This document shows, piece after piece, positions 14,426 to 23,538 of a DNA stretch of 49,893 bases (the first letter of the stretch is position 1; each line of letters opens with the position of its first letter). This stretch comes from a virus. The stretch spans positions 1-49,893 of the IMG/VR virus record IMGVR_UViG_3300036860_000543; one strand, given 5' to 3'. The translations under genes and the position numbers were made by a program. The notes beneath the pieces are model-generated. The model was not told the DNA's origin. It made no database searches and saw only the letters and a list, made by a program, of their open reading frames with translations.

Positions 14426-17400
14426 TCCTCGCGCTGCTGCTCTGCATCTCCTCGGCGTGGGCTGACACCAAGAACCCCTTCATCGAGGACAACCGCCAGC
14501 ACATCTTCCCTGGCGGCATCGGCCTCCCCGGCCCGCTGCAGGCCACCTGCGCCGACATCATTCCACCCGCCACGCCCACCACCGGCGAAGTCCTCTACTG
14601 CAAGGCGGGCTCAGGCTGGTGCGCCAAGGACTCCCTGGGCACCGAACGCTGCACCGGCGGCGGCGGAGGCGGCGGGAGCGGCACCATGACCGACCTGACG
14701 TGTGGCGCCGGCCTCACCTGCACCCCGAACCCTGTCATCACCTCAGGCACCGTCGCCATCGGCGCCGGCCAAGTCACCGATGCGATGCTCGCGAACAACT
14801 ACAGCGGCATTGGCACCTGCACCAACCAGTTCCCCCGCACGCTGAACGACAACGCTCCGCCGACCTGCGCGAGTGTCAGCCTCACCGCCGACGTGACCGG
14901 CACACTGCTCATCGGCAACGGCGGCACCGGCCAAACCACCGCCACCGCAGCCTTCAACGCCCTCGATCCCCTCACCACGCGTGGCGACCTCCTCACGCAC
15001 AACGGCACGAACTCGGTGCGTCTCCCAATCGGCGGCTCCGGTACCTTCCTCGCCACCGACGGAGTCGACGCTTTCTGGGCCGGCGTCAGCGCTGTCGGCA
15101 GCATCACCTGTGGCACCGCGCTCACCTGCGCCCCAGGAAACCCCATCACCTCCACCGGCACCATCTCCCTCTCCACCGTCGCCGACGACAACATTCTCGT
15201 CAGCACGGGCGCCACCTGGCAGGCGAAGGCTATCCCCCTCTCGACCGGCGTGGGCCAAGTCCTCCAGTACGACACCGCCAGCAACTCCTTCAGTGCCCAT
15301 ACGCTCGTCGACGCAGACATCCCCGACACCATCACCCTCTCCAACATCACCCAGATCGCTACGCGCTCCCACTCCTCGCTCCAGAACTTGAGCGCAGACG
15401 ACCACACCCAATACCTGCTGCTCGCGGGCCGTTCCCCCGTCCAGACCATGGCCGGCCAGTACCGCATCGGCAGCGGCACCAACGGCGGCCTCGACATCGA
15501 CGCCGACATCGCGAGTTCGAGTATTGGCCTCTTCATCGAGAAGAACGTCGGCACACCCATCGTCGGCCCGGCGCAAGCCTTCCTCTCCATCGTCACCAGC
15601 GCCGTCGCCGACTCTCCGAGCCTTCTCATGCAGGCGAGCAATGCACTCGCCGGCACCGACGCCGTCTTCGCGATGCGCCACTCGCGTGGCACCTACGCCG
15701 CTCCAACCGCCACCCAGAGCGCCGACATCCTCGGCACCTTCGCCATCCAAGGCTACGGTAACGGCACGTTCTCGGGCACCTCGCTCGCCGATGCCTCCCT
15801 CGAATTCTATGCGGCCGAGACCTTTGACGCCACGCACCGCGGCACCACCGCGAAGTTCTACACCACGAAATCTGCGCAAACGGCTCTCTCGGTCGTGTGG
15901 CAAACCAACACAAGCGCCTCTATGACGATCCCCGTCGGGCTCCGCATCGGCGACACGAGCCCTCCCACGCAGGCGCTGGAGAACGTCGGGCAGACGCGGA
16001 TATTCGCCTTGGATCGGACGTGGCCGGCAGTCGATACGCCGCCGCTCCTCATGAACAACGCCTACACCGCCACGGCAGCCACGACCGCCCCTCGCTTTGC
16101 GCTGTGGCAGGGCACCATCACCTATACAGGTGCGCCATCGCCAGCCGGCCATGCGCCGGTCATGGCGGAGTACGCGCCAGCCATCACCCTCAACTACACC
16201 GGCACATACGCGGGCGGTGTGGGATTTGCCACCGTGCCGACCGTGACCGTCTCGAATGGGCAGACTATTACCCTACCCGCCTTGGAATCGGATTTCTACG
16301 CCTCCACCACCTATCAAAAAGCGTCAGGCGGCACAGGCGCGCTCGATGCGGCCGCTACCCATTCGTCCTTTATCGCGACCGGGGCCGTCGGGGGAGTAGC
16401 CACTACCACTGGTGTGGCGATGAAACGGTGGAATGGTTATGTCTCGCTGGGACCGAACCTCCAGAACGGCGGCACGGTGGACGAGAATGTGCTCTTTCTC
16501 GCCAATGCGACCGCGGTGGGTACCTCACTGATCGCAGGCTTCCGGTCAGACATCGCCTCCGGTACGGGGCGCTGGGCCTTCCAGGGCAGCGGAACTGCGG
16601 TGTCGGGATTTGGTGGGGCGGTACGAATCGGCGACACGACCGCACCAACGACCACGAGCGGGCTTGAGGTTGTGGGCGTCGTCAAGCCCCGCATCGCCAA
16701 CGACACCAACCCCGGCATTGTCGACGCGATCGTCTGGGCGCCGACGCAGACGTACAGCGCTGGCGGGAGTGGGGTCCGAGTGCTCCGGGCCGCACCGACC
16801 GTCACAATCAGTGGAACGGGCGCGTCGGCCGACAGCGTCATCGACAGCAGCGGGACGTACAACATCGGCGCGGGAAGCAGCTCGATGACCGCGATCTATT
16901 CCCACCCGACCTACAACTACACGGCAGCGGTGGCGGCTCTCGGGTTGATCCCGACCACGTACCTCGACCAGTCGATCTACAATGCGTCGAACGTGGCGGC
17001 GGGAACGTCGAACGCCGCGGTCACGTTCACATCATTCGCGGCCGATCCGGAGTTCAAGGCAAGCGGCGCATCGGGAACCGTCACCTTCGACACGGTGCGG
17101 GAGATGAAGGCGGGCGGGCGTCTCACAACCGACAACGCCGCCGGCACGGTCACGGTCACGAATCTCATCCACTATGCGATCATTGCCGCGACGAACTCTG
17201 GGGCTGGCACTGAGACCGTGACCACGGAAGTGGGCCTGGACGTTCCGGACTTCGCCCTCGCGGGAACGAAAATCGGCATCCGCTCGGCGGGCAGTGCCGT
17301 GGAGCAGCGATGGGCGGGCAGTGCGGTCTTCGGGGCCAATGCGGCACCTACCAACGCCAGCACGGGGCTCGAAGTGTCGAGCACCACCAAGGCGTTCCTG

Positions 17401-17550
17401 ATGTCTCGGATGACCCAGGCACAAATGGCCGCGCTGACCGCCGCGAATGGCATGGTCGTCTACTGTACCGACTGCGTGAACACCTGCCTCGCGGGCGCCG
17501 GTGCCGGCTTCGCGTGCCTACGCGAGGGTGGCGCGTGGCGGCTTCTCTAG
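14410..17550 (+). CDS. Tail fibre with signal peptide
   Basis: 1046 residues from ATG 14410, overlapping the tailspike gene by 16 bases. It begins with a clear signal peptide (LVLALLLCISSAWA) followed by HIFPGGIGLPG. Fibre-type repeats follow: GNGGTGQTTATAAFNAL, SADDHTQYLLL, and three copies of a unit like RIGDTxxPTxxxLEVVG (about residues 513, 739 and 973). The end, CTDC...REGGAW, matches the tailspike terminus. The DNA from about 15.9 kb onward uses less biased codons, as if a fibre segment had been acquired. Likely host recognition. Confidence 0.75.
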   Translation: MGLQLVLALLLCISSAWADTKNPFIEDNRQHIFPGGIGLPGPLQATCADIIPPATPTTGEVLYCKAGSGWCAKDSLGTERCTGGGGGGGSGTMTDLTCGAGLTCTPNPVITSGTVAIGAGQVTDAMLANNYSGIGTCTNQFPRTLNDNAPPTCASVSLTADVTGTLLIGNGGTGQTTATAAFNALDPLTTRGDLLTHNGTNSVRLPIGGSGTFLATDGVDAFWAGVSAVGSITCGTALTCAPGNPITSTGTISLSTVADDNILVSTGATWQAKAIPLSTGVGQVLQYDTASNSFSAHTLVDADIPDTITLSNITQIATRSHSSLQNLSADDHTQYLLLAGRSPVQTMAGQYRIGSGTNGGLDIDADIASSSIGLFIEKNVGTPIVGPAQAFLSIVTSAVADSPSLLMQASNALAGTDAVFAMRHSRGTYAAPTATQSADILGTFAIQGYGNGTFSGTSLADASLEFYAAETFDATHRGTTAKFYTTKSAQTALSVVWQTNTSASMTIPVGLRIGDTSPPTQALENVGQTRIFALDRTWPAVDTPPLLMNNAYTATAATTAPRFALWQGTITYTGAPSPAGHAPVMAEYAPAITLNYTGTYAGGVGFATVPTVTVSNGQTITLPALESDFYASTTYQKASGGTGALDAAATHSSFIATGAVGGVATTTGVAMKRWNGYVSLGPNLQNGGTVDENVLFLANATAVGTSLIAGFRSDIASGTGRWAFQGSGTAVSGFGGAVRIGDTTAPTTTSGLEVVGVVKPRIANDTNPGIVDAIVWAPTQTYSAGGSGVRVLRAAPTVTISGTGASADSVIDSSGTYNIGAGSSSMTAIYSHPTYNYTAAVAALGLIPTTYLDQSIYNASNVAAGTSNAAVTFTSFAADPEFKASGASGTVTFDTVREMKAGGRLTTDNAAGTVTVTNLIHYAIIAATNSGAGTETVTTEVGLDVPDFALAGTKIGIRSAGSAVEQRWAGSAVFGANAAPTNASTGLEVSSTTKAFLMSRMTQAQMAALTAANGMVVYCTDCVNTCLAGAGAGFACLREGGAWRLL

Positions 17551-17554
17551 TACC

Positions 17555-17582
17555 TAGACCCACGCCTGCCCCTCGCTAGCCT
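17555..17582 (+). promoter_or_regulatory. Repeated internal promoter, copy 3
   Basis: TAGACC, 16-base spacer containing CTGCCCC, TAGCCT; the ATG at 17589 follows six bases later. Same geometry as copy 2. Confidence 0.55.
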
Positions 17583-17588
17583 GCCAGC

Positions 17589-17936
17589 ATGCCCACCATC
17601 CGCGTCACGGTACAGGTCGAGGTCGACGACGTTCCCATCGTCAACTTCCCACTCTTCTATCGTGCCACCCCGACGCTCGCGATGGGCCTCTCGAAGACGC
17701 AGGTCTCTGGCGCACCCTTCGTCAGCCTCCCCGACATCGCCTTCTCCACCCTCCAGCAGGCCATCATCCAATCCGACCAGCAGGTGAGCATCGCCTTCAA
17801 CGGCGTGACGGCCTCTCCCATCACCCTCACCGCGGGCGGTATCATGGTGCTCGACGGCACCTCGCTCACCGCGCTCTCCATCCAAAACCTCAGCGGCCAA
17901 ACCGCAACCATGCGCGGCTTCATCGGTGGCGTCTAG
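17589..17936 (+). CDS. Small beta-rich virion-like protein
   Basis: 115 residues from ATG 17589. Strand-rich pattern (TIRVTVQVEVDDVPIVNF, ASPITLTAGGIMVLDG) with no Cys and few charges, typical of small head or connector proteins. It lies directly before the portal gene and after a promoter copy. No family recognised. Confidence 0.6.
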   Translation: MPTIRVTVQVEVDDVPIVNFPLFYRATPTLAMGLSKTQVSGAPFVSLPDIAFSTLQQAIIQSDQQVSIAFNGVTASPITLTAGGIMVLDGTSLTALSIQNLSGQTATMRGFIGGV

Positions 17937-17938
17937 GC

Positions 17939-19801
17939 GTGGCACGCTACGTCGAACTGCACGGCCGCGACCGCAAGCCCTTCACACGCGACGCCGCCGC
18001 CGACACCCGCCTTGAGGCAGAACTCCAGTGGGAGCTGGAGATGATGTTCTCCGACCGCCACGCCCAGGAGGTCGCCTTCCGCGAGTCGCGTCGCCAGTAC
18101 GCCGCCGTGCCACGCGTCCCCTACCGCAACACGCCCGTCCCCGACGCCCCCAACGTCGAAGTCCCGCTCGGCGCCATCGCCTCCGACGCCCTCTACGCTC
18201 AGATCACCACCACCCTCTACAGCGGCTCTCCGCTCCTGACCGCTCGCGCCCTTGACGATCCTTGGATCGAGCACGCGAAGGAGGCGCAGCGCTGGACCAA
18301 CTACCTCGCCGCCAACGAGGTGCACCTGCGCGACGCCACCGACCACGCCTTCGCCGACTGCATCCAGCTCGGCACCGCCGGCTACTACATCCCCTACACC
18401 GAGGAAACCGTCAACGGCCGCGTGAGTCGCGTCACCACCAAGGGCCCCCGCATCATTCCCATCGCCCCCGAGAACCTCCTCTTCCTCGGCGGCTCCCGTG
18501 GCATGATCCACGACGACCGCTGGATGGGCATCCGCTGGTGGCTCTCGCCAGGCGAAATGCGCCTCCGCTCGCGCGTCCTCAAGTGGGACATGGCGAAGGC
18601 GATGCCCTGCGCCTCGACCGATTGGGTGCGCCGCCAGCACGAGCAGCTCGGCCTCACGAACTCCTCGACCTCCTGGAAAGAGCAGTTCGAGGTGATCGAG
18701 TTCTTCATCTACCACGACTACTACAACGACGGCGTCGACTTGGACCTCCACGTCTTCTACGACCGCTCCTCGCAGCGCATCCTCGACGTCTACCTGAACG
18801 AGTACGACGAGCGCCCGGTGGTGCCCATGCGCTACCAGGTGCGCCCGCACCTCGCCTACGGCCTCGGCGTCATGGACATGTTGCGGCCCTTCCAGGCCGA
18901 AGCCTCGGAGGTCCACAACCACCGCCTCTTGAACATGCTCATCGCCAACGTGCGCCACTGGATCGCGAAGCAGGGCAGCGTCCCCGACAACCTCGAAATC
19001 TGGGCCAACAAGGTCACCTTCGCCAACGACCCGAAGGACATCCAGGCGCTCCCCATGGGCGACGTCTACCCCTCCAGCATCCAAGCCGAGGAGATCGTCA
19101 CGGCCCTCGCCGAGCGTCGTGTCGGCACCGAGGGCGGCGTCGGTGCAGGTGCCAGCGCGCCCCACTCCATCGGCACCCGCACCCCCGGCATCACCACCAT
19201 GAGCGTGATGCAGGCGCAGAACTCGCGCTTTACCCCCGCCTTCGATCAGATGCGACTCGGCACCTGCGAGGCGCTCCGCCAGTGCCTTCTGCGGCAGCGC
19301 GAGCGCATTCTTGCGGGCGACAAGGACCTCCCCCAACACATGCGTGAGGTGCTCGGCGAAGGCGCCGACCTCGTCGAGGAGCTTCTCCGACACCCGAACT
19401 TCCACCGCTACGTCGCCGTCGAGTTCACCGCGCTCTCCCCGCAGACGAACGCCGCCGCCGACCAGCAAGCCATGACGATGCTGTGGCAGACGGCCGCCGC
19501 CAACTACTACAAGCCCATCATGGAGATGGTGGCCGCGGTGTCGCAGCCCGGCACCAACCCCGCGCTCCTCGACGTCGCCAAGCAGATCGCCGCCAAGAGC
19601 ACGGAGCTGTTCGACCGCTTCCTCCGCACCTTCGACCAAACCCGCGACCCGAAGCAGTTCCTCTTGGACCTCACGGAGAGCCTCGACAAGGTCGGCGAAG
19701 GCCAGCAGCAGCAGAACGACCTCCAGCAAGTGCTGCAAAGCATGTTCGGCGGCCAAGATGGTGGCGGTCAGGGCGGTCCGCAAGGCGCTCCGGTTGGTTG
19801 A
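17939..19801 (+). CDS. Portal protein
   Basis: 620 residues from GTG 17939. Size and features fit a podovirus-type portal: an N-terminal helical clip, a central region with GYYIPYTEETVNG and Trp-rich stem segments (WMGIRWWL), RPHLAYGLGVMDMLRPFQ, and a Gln/Gly-rich C-terminus that could form the barrel (QQQQNDLQQVLQSMFGG). Portals form the 12-subunit ring through which DNA is packaged by the terminase. Promoter copy 4 overlaps its last codons. Confidence 0.85.
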   Translation: MARYVELHGRDRKPFTRDAAADTRLEAELQWELEMMFSDRHAQEVAFRESRRQYAAVPRVPYRNTPVPDAPNVEVPLGAIASDALYAQITTTLYSGSPLLTARALDDPWIEHAKEAQRWTNYLAANEVHLRDATDHAFADCIQLGTAGYYIPYTEETVNGRVSRVTTKGPRIIPIAPENLLFLGGSRGMIHDDRWMGIRWWLSPGEMRLRSRVLKWDMAKAMPCASTDWVRRQHEQLGLTNSSTSWKEQFEVIEFFIYHDYYNDGVDLDLHVFYDRSSQRILDVYLNEYDERPVVPMRYQVRPHLAYGLGVMDMLRPFQAEASEVHNHRLLNMLIANVRHWIAKQGSVPDNLEIWANKVTFANDPKDIQALPMGDVYPSSIQAEEIVTALAERRVGTEGGVGAGASAPHSIGTRTPGITTMSVMQAQNSRFTPAFDQMRLGTCEALRQCLLRQRERILAGDKDLPQHMREVLGEGADLVEELLRHPNFHRYVAVEFTALSPQTNAAADQQAMTMLWQTAAANYYKPIMEMVAAVSQPGTNPALLDVAKQIAAKSTELFDRFLRTFDQTRDPKQFLLDLTESLDKVGEGQQQQNDLQQVLQSMFGGQDGGGQGGPQGAPVG

Positions 19802-19825
19802 CTCACGGACGCCCCACCCTACGCT
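19798..19825 (+). promoter_or_regulatory. Repeated internal promoter, copy 4
   Basis: TTGACT, 16-base spacer containing GACGCCCC, TACGCT: the best match to the general bacterial consensus among the four. Here only one base separates the -10 from the ATG at 19827, so the true start may be a downstream codon such as ATG 19869. Confidence 0.55.
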
Positions 19826-19826
19826 C

Positions 19827-20060
19827 ATGAGACAGTGGCAAACCGTACTGGAACGCGACTCTGCCGCGATGGACGACTTCCTCGCGTGGCTCTCGGAGCT
19901 GGAAACCGCGGAGCTTCGCAAGTTCGTGGACGCGCCCGGCGTCGACCCCGCCACCCAGCGGGGCATCGTGCAGGGCATTCGACTCGTGCGCCAGAGTGCA
20001 CGACTCAACTCGCTTGAGGACGCTGCCCGTGCCCGACACGCCGCCGCCCGAGACGCCTGA
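19827..20060 (+). CDS. Small helical protein after portal
   Basis: 77 residues from ATG 19827; a start at ATG 19869 is possible if the promoter at 19798 is active. Mostly helical (MDDFLAWLSELETAELRKFV) with an Arg/Ala-rich end (ARARHAAARDA). It overlaps the scaffold-like gene by 32 bases. Likely a small head-assembly component; no family recognised. Confidence 0.6.
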   Translation: MRQWQTVLERDSAAMDDFLAWLSELETAELRKFVDAPGVDPATQRGIVQGIRLVRQSARLNSLEDAARARHAAARDA

Positions 20061-20838
20061 CGCCCCGACGCCCTCCTTCGTCACGAAGGAAGAACTCGCC
20101 CAGACCACCGACGCCATCCTTTCCCGCATCCAGGGCCTCTTCGAGGGCTTCAACGCCCGCGACCGCGACGCCGCCCCCACTCCGCGCGAGCCTGAGCCCA
20201 TCAACCTCGCCGAGATCGACGACGCCATCCGCGAGGGCGGCGGCGCCGACAAGATCGCGCGCATGGTCGAGAAGGTTGCGAGCGCCAAGGTCGACGCGCT
20301 CCGCAAGACCGCCATCGACCCGCTCGAAGCGGTCGGCGTCGGCAACATGGCCACCTACGCCCGCGACATGGTCCTGCGGGACCTCCCCGAGCGGCACCGC
20401 CGCTACATCAAGGAGATCGACGAGTTCATGACGTCGATGCCCGACAAGCGGGTGCTTGCCAACCCCGAAGCCTGGCGCCACGCCGTCACGGCCACCATCG
20501 GCCGCCACGCCTCCGAGCTGGAGCGCGAGGCCGTCGAAGAGGCGATCCGCAAGGAGACCGAGCGCGTCGCCACCCCGCAGCCGTCGGCCGCTGCCTACTT
20601 CGACGATGAGCGCAAGCAGCCCGTGCCGAGCGTCAAGGAGTTCGCGGGCGACGAGGGCTTGATCGCGCTCCGCGAAAAGCAGATCGACGGCGACACGCTC
20701 GCGAAGCGCATGGGCTACAAGGACTGGTCCGACTACATGCGGATGGCGCGCGACTTCGACTCCATGCAGCAGTACGACGTCGACAACCCCCACGAACTCT
20801 ACCCCAACACGAAGCGAGGCGCGCATGCCCGCCGTTGA
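20029..20838 (+). CDS. Putative scaffolding protein
   Basis: 269 residues from GTG 20029; GTG 19996 would add 11 residues. Starts with a Pro-rich acidic stretch, then an almost entirely charged helical body (ELAQTTDAILSRIQGLFEGF, EEAIRKETERV), the profile of phage scaffolds. It is located between the portal and the capsid gene, the usual place. It could instead be an internal head protein. Confidence 0.6.
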   Translation: MPDTPPPETPDAPTPSFVTKEELAQTTDAILSRIQGLFEGFNARDRDAAPTPREPEPINLAEIDDAIREGGGADKIARMVEKVASAKVDALRKTAIDPLEAVGVGNMATYARDMVLRDLPERHRRYIKEIDEFMTSMPDKRVLANPEAWRHAVTATIGRHASELEREAVEEAIRKETERVATPQPSAAAYFDDERKQPVPSVKEFAGDEGLIALREKQIDGDTLAKRMGYKDWSDYMRMARDFDSMQQYDVDNPHELYPNTKRGAHARR

Positions 20839-21559
20839 TCCCAGCATCAAGACCAAGACCGACGTCGAGGCCGCGAAGCGCGCCGCCGTCGAGGCGCTTC
20901 CCCCGCCCGGCGACGAGCGCCGCGAGGTGCTCAAGAAGCGCCTCGAAGCCCTCAACGTCGAGGCCGAGAAGATCGCCTCCGAGCTGGGCATCGAGCGCGC
21001 CGACCCCGCGCGCCTCCGCGAGGACCGCGAAGCCCGCTACGCCTACGAGAAGCTCGCCGCATCCGTCGACGACGACGTCCCTATCAGCAACCGCCAGCCG
21101 GGCTTCCACTACGCCTGCGTCTGGCGCGACCCCTTCGGCCGCCTCGGCAACCGCGTCGTCTTCTCGTACATCAAGGACGGCTGGGAAGTCGTCAAGGGCG
21201 ACATGCCCGAGGCGCGCGACTGCCCGCAGATGGGCCCCTGCAGCGAACGCTACTACGCCGACACGATCCTGATGCGCATCCCCGTCGAGCGCTACGAGGC
21301 CATGCGCCGCAAGAACCTCGCGCTCCGCATCGCCCGCGAGGAAGGCGTCCCCGCGGACCTCCTCGAAAAGGCCGCGCGCCACGGCGTCAAGGCCACCTAC
21401 GGCGAACTCCCCTCGCACATCGCCTCCCAGATCATGACCTCCAGCGACGAGAACATGCGCCCGCGCCGCGACGACTCCACGCGCCGCGCCATGGCGCAGG
21501 CCATCGCTCTCAACAAGCTCGACCGCGCGATCCGCGCCGGCACACTCCACCAGAGGTAA
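20825..21559 (+). CDS. Conserved-looking head-region protein
   Basis: 244 residues from ATG 20825. A long charged N-terminal helix (about 1-75) is followed by a compact domain with HYACVWRDPFGRLGNRVVFSY and WEVVKGDMPEA, then ERYEAMRRKNLALRIAREEG. It is the second scaffold-like gene in a row. Function unknown; probably head assembly or a minor capsid component. Confidence 0.6.
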   Translation: MPAVDPSIKTKTDVEAAKRAAVEALPPPGDERREVLKKRLEALNVEAEKIASELGIERADPARLREDREARYAYEKLAASVDDDVPISNRQPGFHYACVWRDPFGRLGNRVVFSYIKDGWEVVKGDMPEARDCPQMGPCSERYYADTILMRIPVERYEAMRRKNLALRIAREEGVPADLLEKAARHGVKATYGELPSHIASQIMTSSDENMRPRRDDSTRRAMAQAIALNKLDRAIRAGTLHQR

Positions 21560-21972
21560 TGATGCGAGCGCTCGCGGCGGTCCTGCTTCTGGTGTCGTCG
21601 ACGGTCTTCGCCGACTGCTTGCCACACGGCCCCGTAGTTGTGGCGTCTGTCGGGATGGACAACCAGAACGCCGACATCGGGACGGCGACACTCTACACAA
21701 CGCCAGACGTTGGTGACTACGTCGTACACGTCTACATCGCAGCTTCGACCGGGTTTCCAAGCGGTCTTTCTGTCACGATCGGATGGGTGGATGGGACCTA
21801 TTCGTATGCCACATCTCATGTCGTTTCGGTTGGGCAACAGGTCAATGGACCTAGTCATGGAGCCGCAGAAGCGTTCCCCATCCATGTCGATGGCAGCACG
21901 AACATCACCTACGCAACGAGTCATGACTCCGCGACGGATTACAGTTTCGTCGTTGTTCTAGAGAAACTCTAA
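21559..21972 (+). CDS. Small secreted beta-rich protein
   Basis: 137 residues from ATG 21559 (or 21562, adjacent ATG). Begins with a signal peptide (LAAVLLLVSSTVFA) followed by a Thr/Val/Tyr-rich beta pattern. The DNA is less GC-rich than neighbours. A signal peptide within the head-gene cluster is odd for a virion protein. Could be a lipoprotein-independent secreted factor or an inserted gene; no family recognised. Confidence 0.6.
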   Translation: MMRALAAVLLLVSSTVFADCLPHGPVVVASVGMDNQNADIGTATLYTTPDVGDYVVHVYIAASTGFPSGLSVTIGWVDGTYSYATSHVVSVGQQVNGPSHGAAEAFPIHVDGSTNITYATSHDSATDYSFVVVLEKL

Positions 21973-21984
21973 GAAGGAACTCCT

Positions 21985-22620
21985 ATGGCCTCCTACGCTG
22001 TCATTCGCCCCAGCCAGCACAAGTACGCGCTCATGAAGGGCATGATCGCGTCGACAAGCCCCTCGCCTGCTTGGCTGGATGGTGCGGTGCTCTCGACCGC
22101 CTCGGGACTCCTAGTCGAGCCGGCCAACACGACCCTCGGCGGGTTCGCGACCGGCCCCGTCTACCAGACGACGCTCGGCCCGAACATCATCGGATTCGCT
22201 GCGTCGGCGTTCACGCTGGCGGCAACGGCGGTAGGAGGCGCGGCGATCGGCGCCGAGACGCAGTCGCCGGTCGGCGCCGGTAGCGCCATCTCGGGCGTCC
22301 GCCGCACCTTCTATCGCATCGACCAGCCGATCACCTGGACTGGCTCCCTCGACACTTCAGGCTCGCAGGGTGCCACCGCGCTCTCCGTGACCGACGTTGG
22401 CACCCTCTTCTCGCTCTCTCCCGTGAACGCCTCAGGTGCCATCACGGCGGGAGGCCAATGGATCGTCAACCGTACCCTTCTCGCGAACGGCCTCACCGTG
22501 AAGGTCACTCGCCTCATCGATCCCCCAGGCGCCAAGTTCGGCGACACCCCGGTCCCTGGCATCAACACTGGACAGGCGCTCGTCGAATTCGTCGTGTTGC
22601 CCGTTGCCTGGGCACTCTAG
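21985..22620 (+). CDS. Structural protein upstream of capsid
   Basis: 211 residues from ATG 21985 with AAGGAA upstream. Beta-rich, with YRIDQPITWTGSLD, and an Ala/Gly-rich middle. Its position directly before the capsid gene suggests a decoration or capsid-associated protein. A distant relation to the 11916-12314 protein is possible from the shared (I/N)DQPI/NQPI phrase. Confidence 0.6.
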   Translation: MASYAVIRPSQHKYALMKGMIASTSPSPAWLDGAVLSTASGLLVEPANTTLGGFATGPVYQTTLGPNIIGFAASAFTLAATAVGGAAIGAETQSPVGAGSAISGVRRTFYRIDQPITWTGSLDTSGSQGATALSVTDVGTLFSLSPVNASGAITAGGQWIVNRTLLANGLTVKVTRLIDPPGAKFGDTPVPGINTGQALVEFVVLPVAWAL

Positions 22621-22629
22621 GAGACTTGA

Positions 22630-23535
22630 ATGGCCTTCACCCGCACCGCAGGCGCCGTCTTCCTGAAGCCCGACCTCTACCGGGTCTACATCGAGACCGG
22701 CAAGGAACGCCCCCCGGAGTTCACGCAGATTTTCAACGTGGACGACATGCCGTGGAACCCGGTCACCGACCGCCAGGTGAGCGGCCTCGGCACGCTCCAG
22801 TCCATGCCCGAGGGCGAGGACTTCCCCGAGGACCAGCCTGTCGTCGGGAACGCGAAGGACTACGAGGCCCAGCCCTACGGCCTGATGGTCCAGATCACCT
22901 ACCCGATGTGGAAGGACGATCAGTACGGCGTGATGCGCGAGCTGGTCGCCGAAGAGGCCCGCTCCTCGCGCAACAAGCTCGAAGTCGACGCCTTCAGCGT
23001 CCTCAACTCCGCCTTCGACACCTCGGTGGTGGGCTTCACAGCCTCCGAGTCGCTGTGCAGCACCTCGCACGCCGGCTTCGCAGGCTCTGGTCCCTTCTCG
23101 AACCGCCCCTCGCCCGACGTCGGCTTCAGCGTCCTCGCCGTGCAGGGCTCGCTCATCCGCTTCGAGAACATGGTCAACGAGCGTGGCCTGCCGCGCCTGA
23201 TGGCCCCGACGATGGCGTGCATCGCCCCCGAGAACAAGTTCCTCGCCCGCGAAGTGCTCGGCTCCAGCGGCAAGCCCTTCACCGCCGACAACGAGCAGAA
23301 CTCACTCCTCGAAGACGACCTCCGCTGGATGGTGGTGCACTACTTCACCCTCGCCAAGCAGTGGTTCATCATGGCGTCGCAGGGCGTCCACGACCTGAAC
23401 TTCTTCTTCCGCGACCGTCCGATCTTCGACGTCTTCGACGACCCGTTCTCGAAGAACGTGCTCGCCACGGTCTACCAGCGCCACACCAAGGGCTTCGGTT
23501 CCTGGCGCGGCGTCGACGGCAGCAACGGAGGCTGA
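22630..23535 (+). CDS. Major capsid protein
   Basis: 301 residues from ATG 22630, with GGAG seven bases upstream. The mid-protein FxxSExLCSTSHAG, a helix EEARSSRNKLEVDAFSVLNSAF and the C-terminal half with FLAREVLG and LRWMVVHYF match the pattern of HK97-fold capsid proteins related to Mu gpT. The length is normal for that fold without a delta domain. Its best ribosome site in the region agrees with high expression. Confidence 0.75.
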   Translation: MAFTRTAGAVFLKPDLYRVYIETGKERPPEFTQIFNVDDMPWNPVTDRQVSGLGTLQSMPEGEDFPEDQPVVGNAKDYEAQPYGLMVQITYPMWKDDQYGVMRELVAEEARSSRNKLEVDAFSVLNSAFDTSVVGFTASESLCSTSHAGFAGSGPFSNRPSPDVGFSVLAVQGSLIRFENMVNERGLPRLMAPTMACIAPENKFLAREVLGSSGKPFTADNEQNSLLEDDLRWMVVHYFTLAKQWFIMASQGVHDLNFFFRDRPIFDVFDDPFSKNVLATVYQRHTKGFGSWRGVDGSNGG

Positions 23536-23538
23536 TGC

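Noticed and set aside
17933-20008. 691-residue open frame on the minus strand opposite the portal gene
   Set aside because: A mirror of the GC-rich codon bias; Val/Gly/Glu-rich with no domain, and the plus strand holds the portal.
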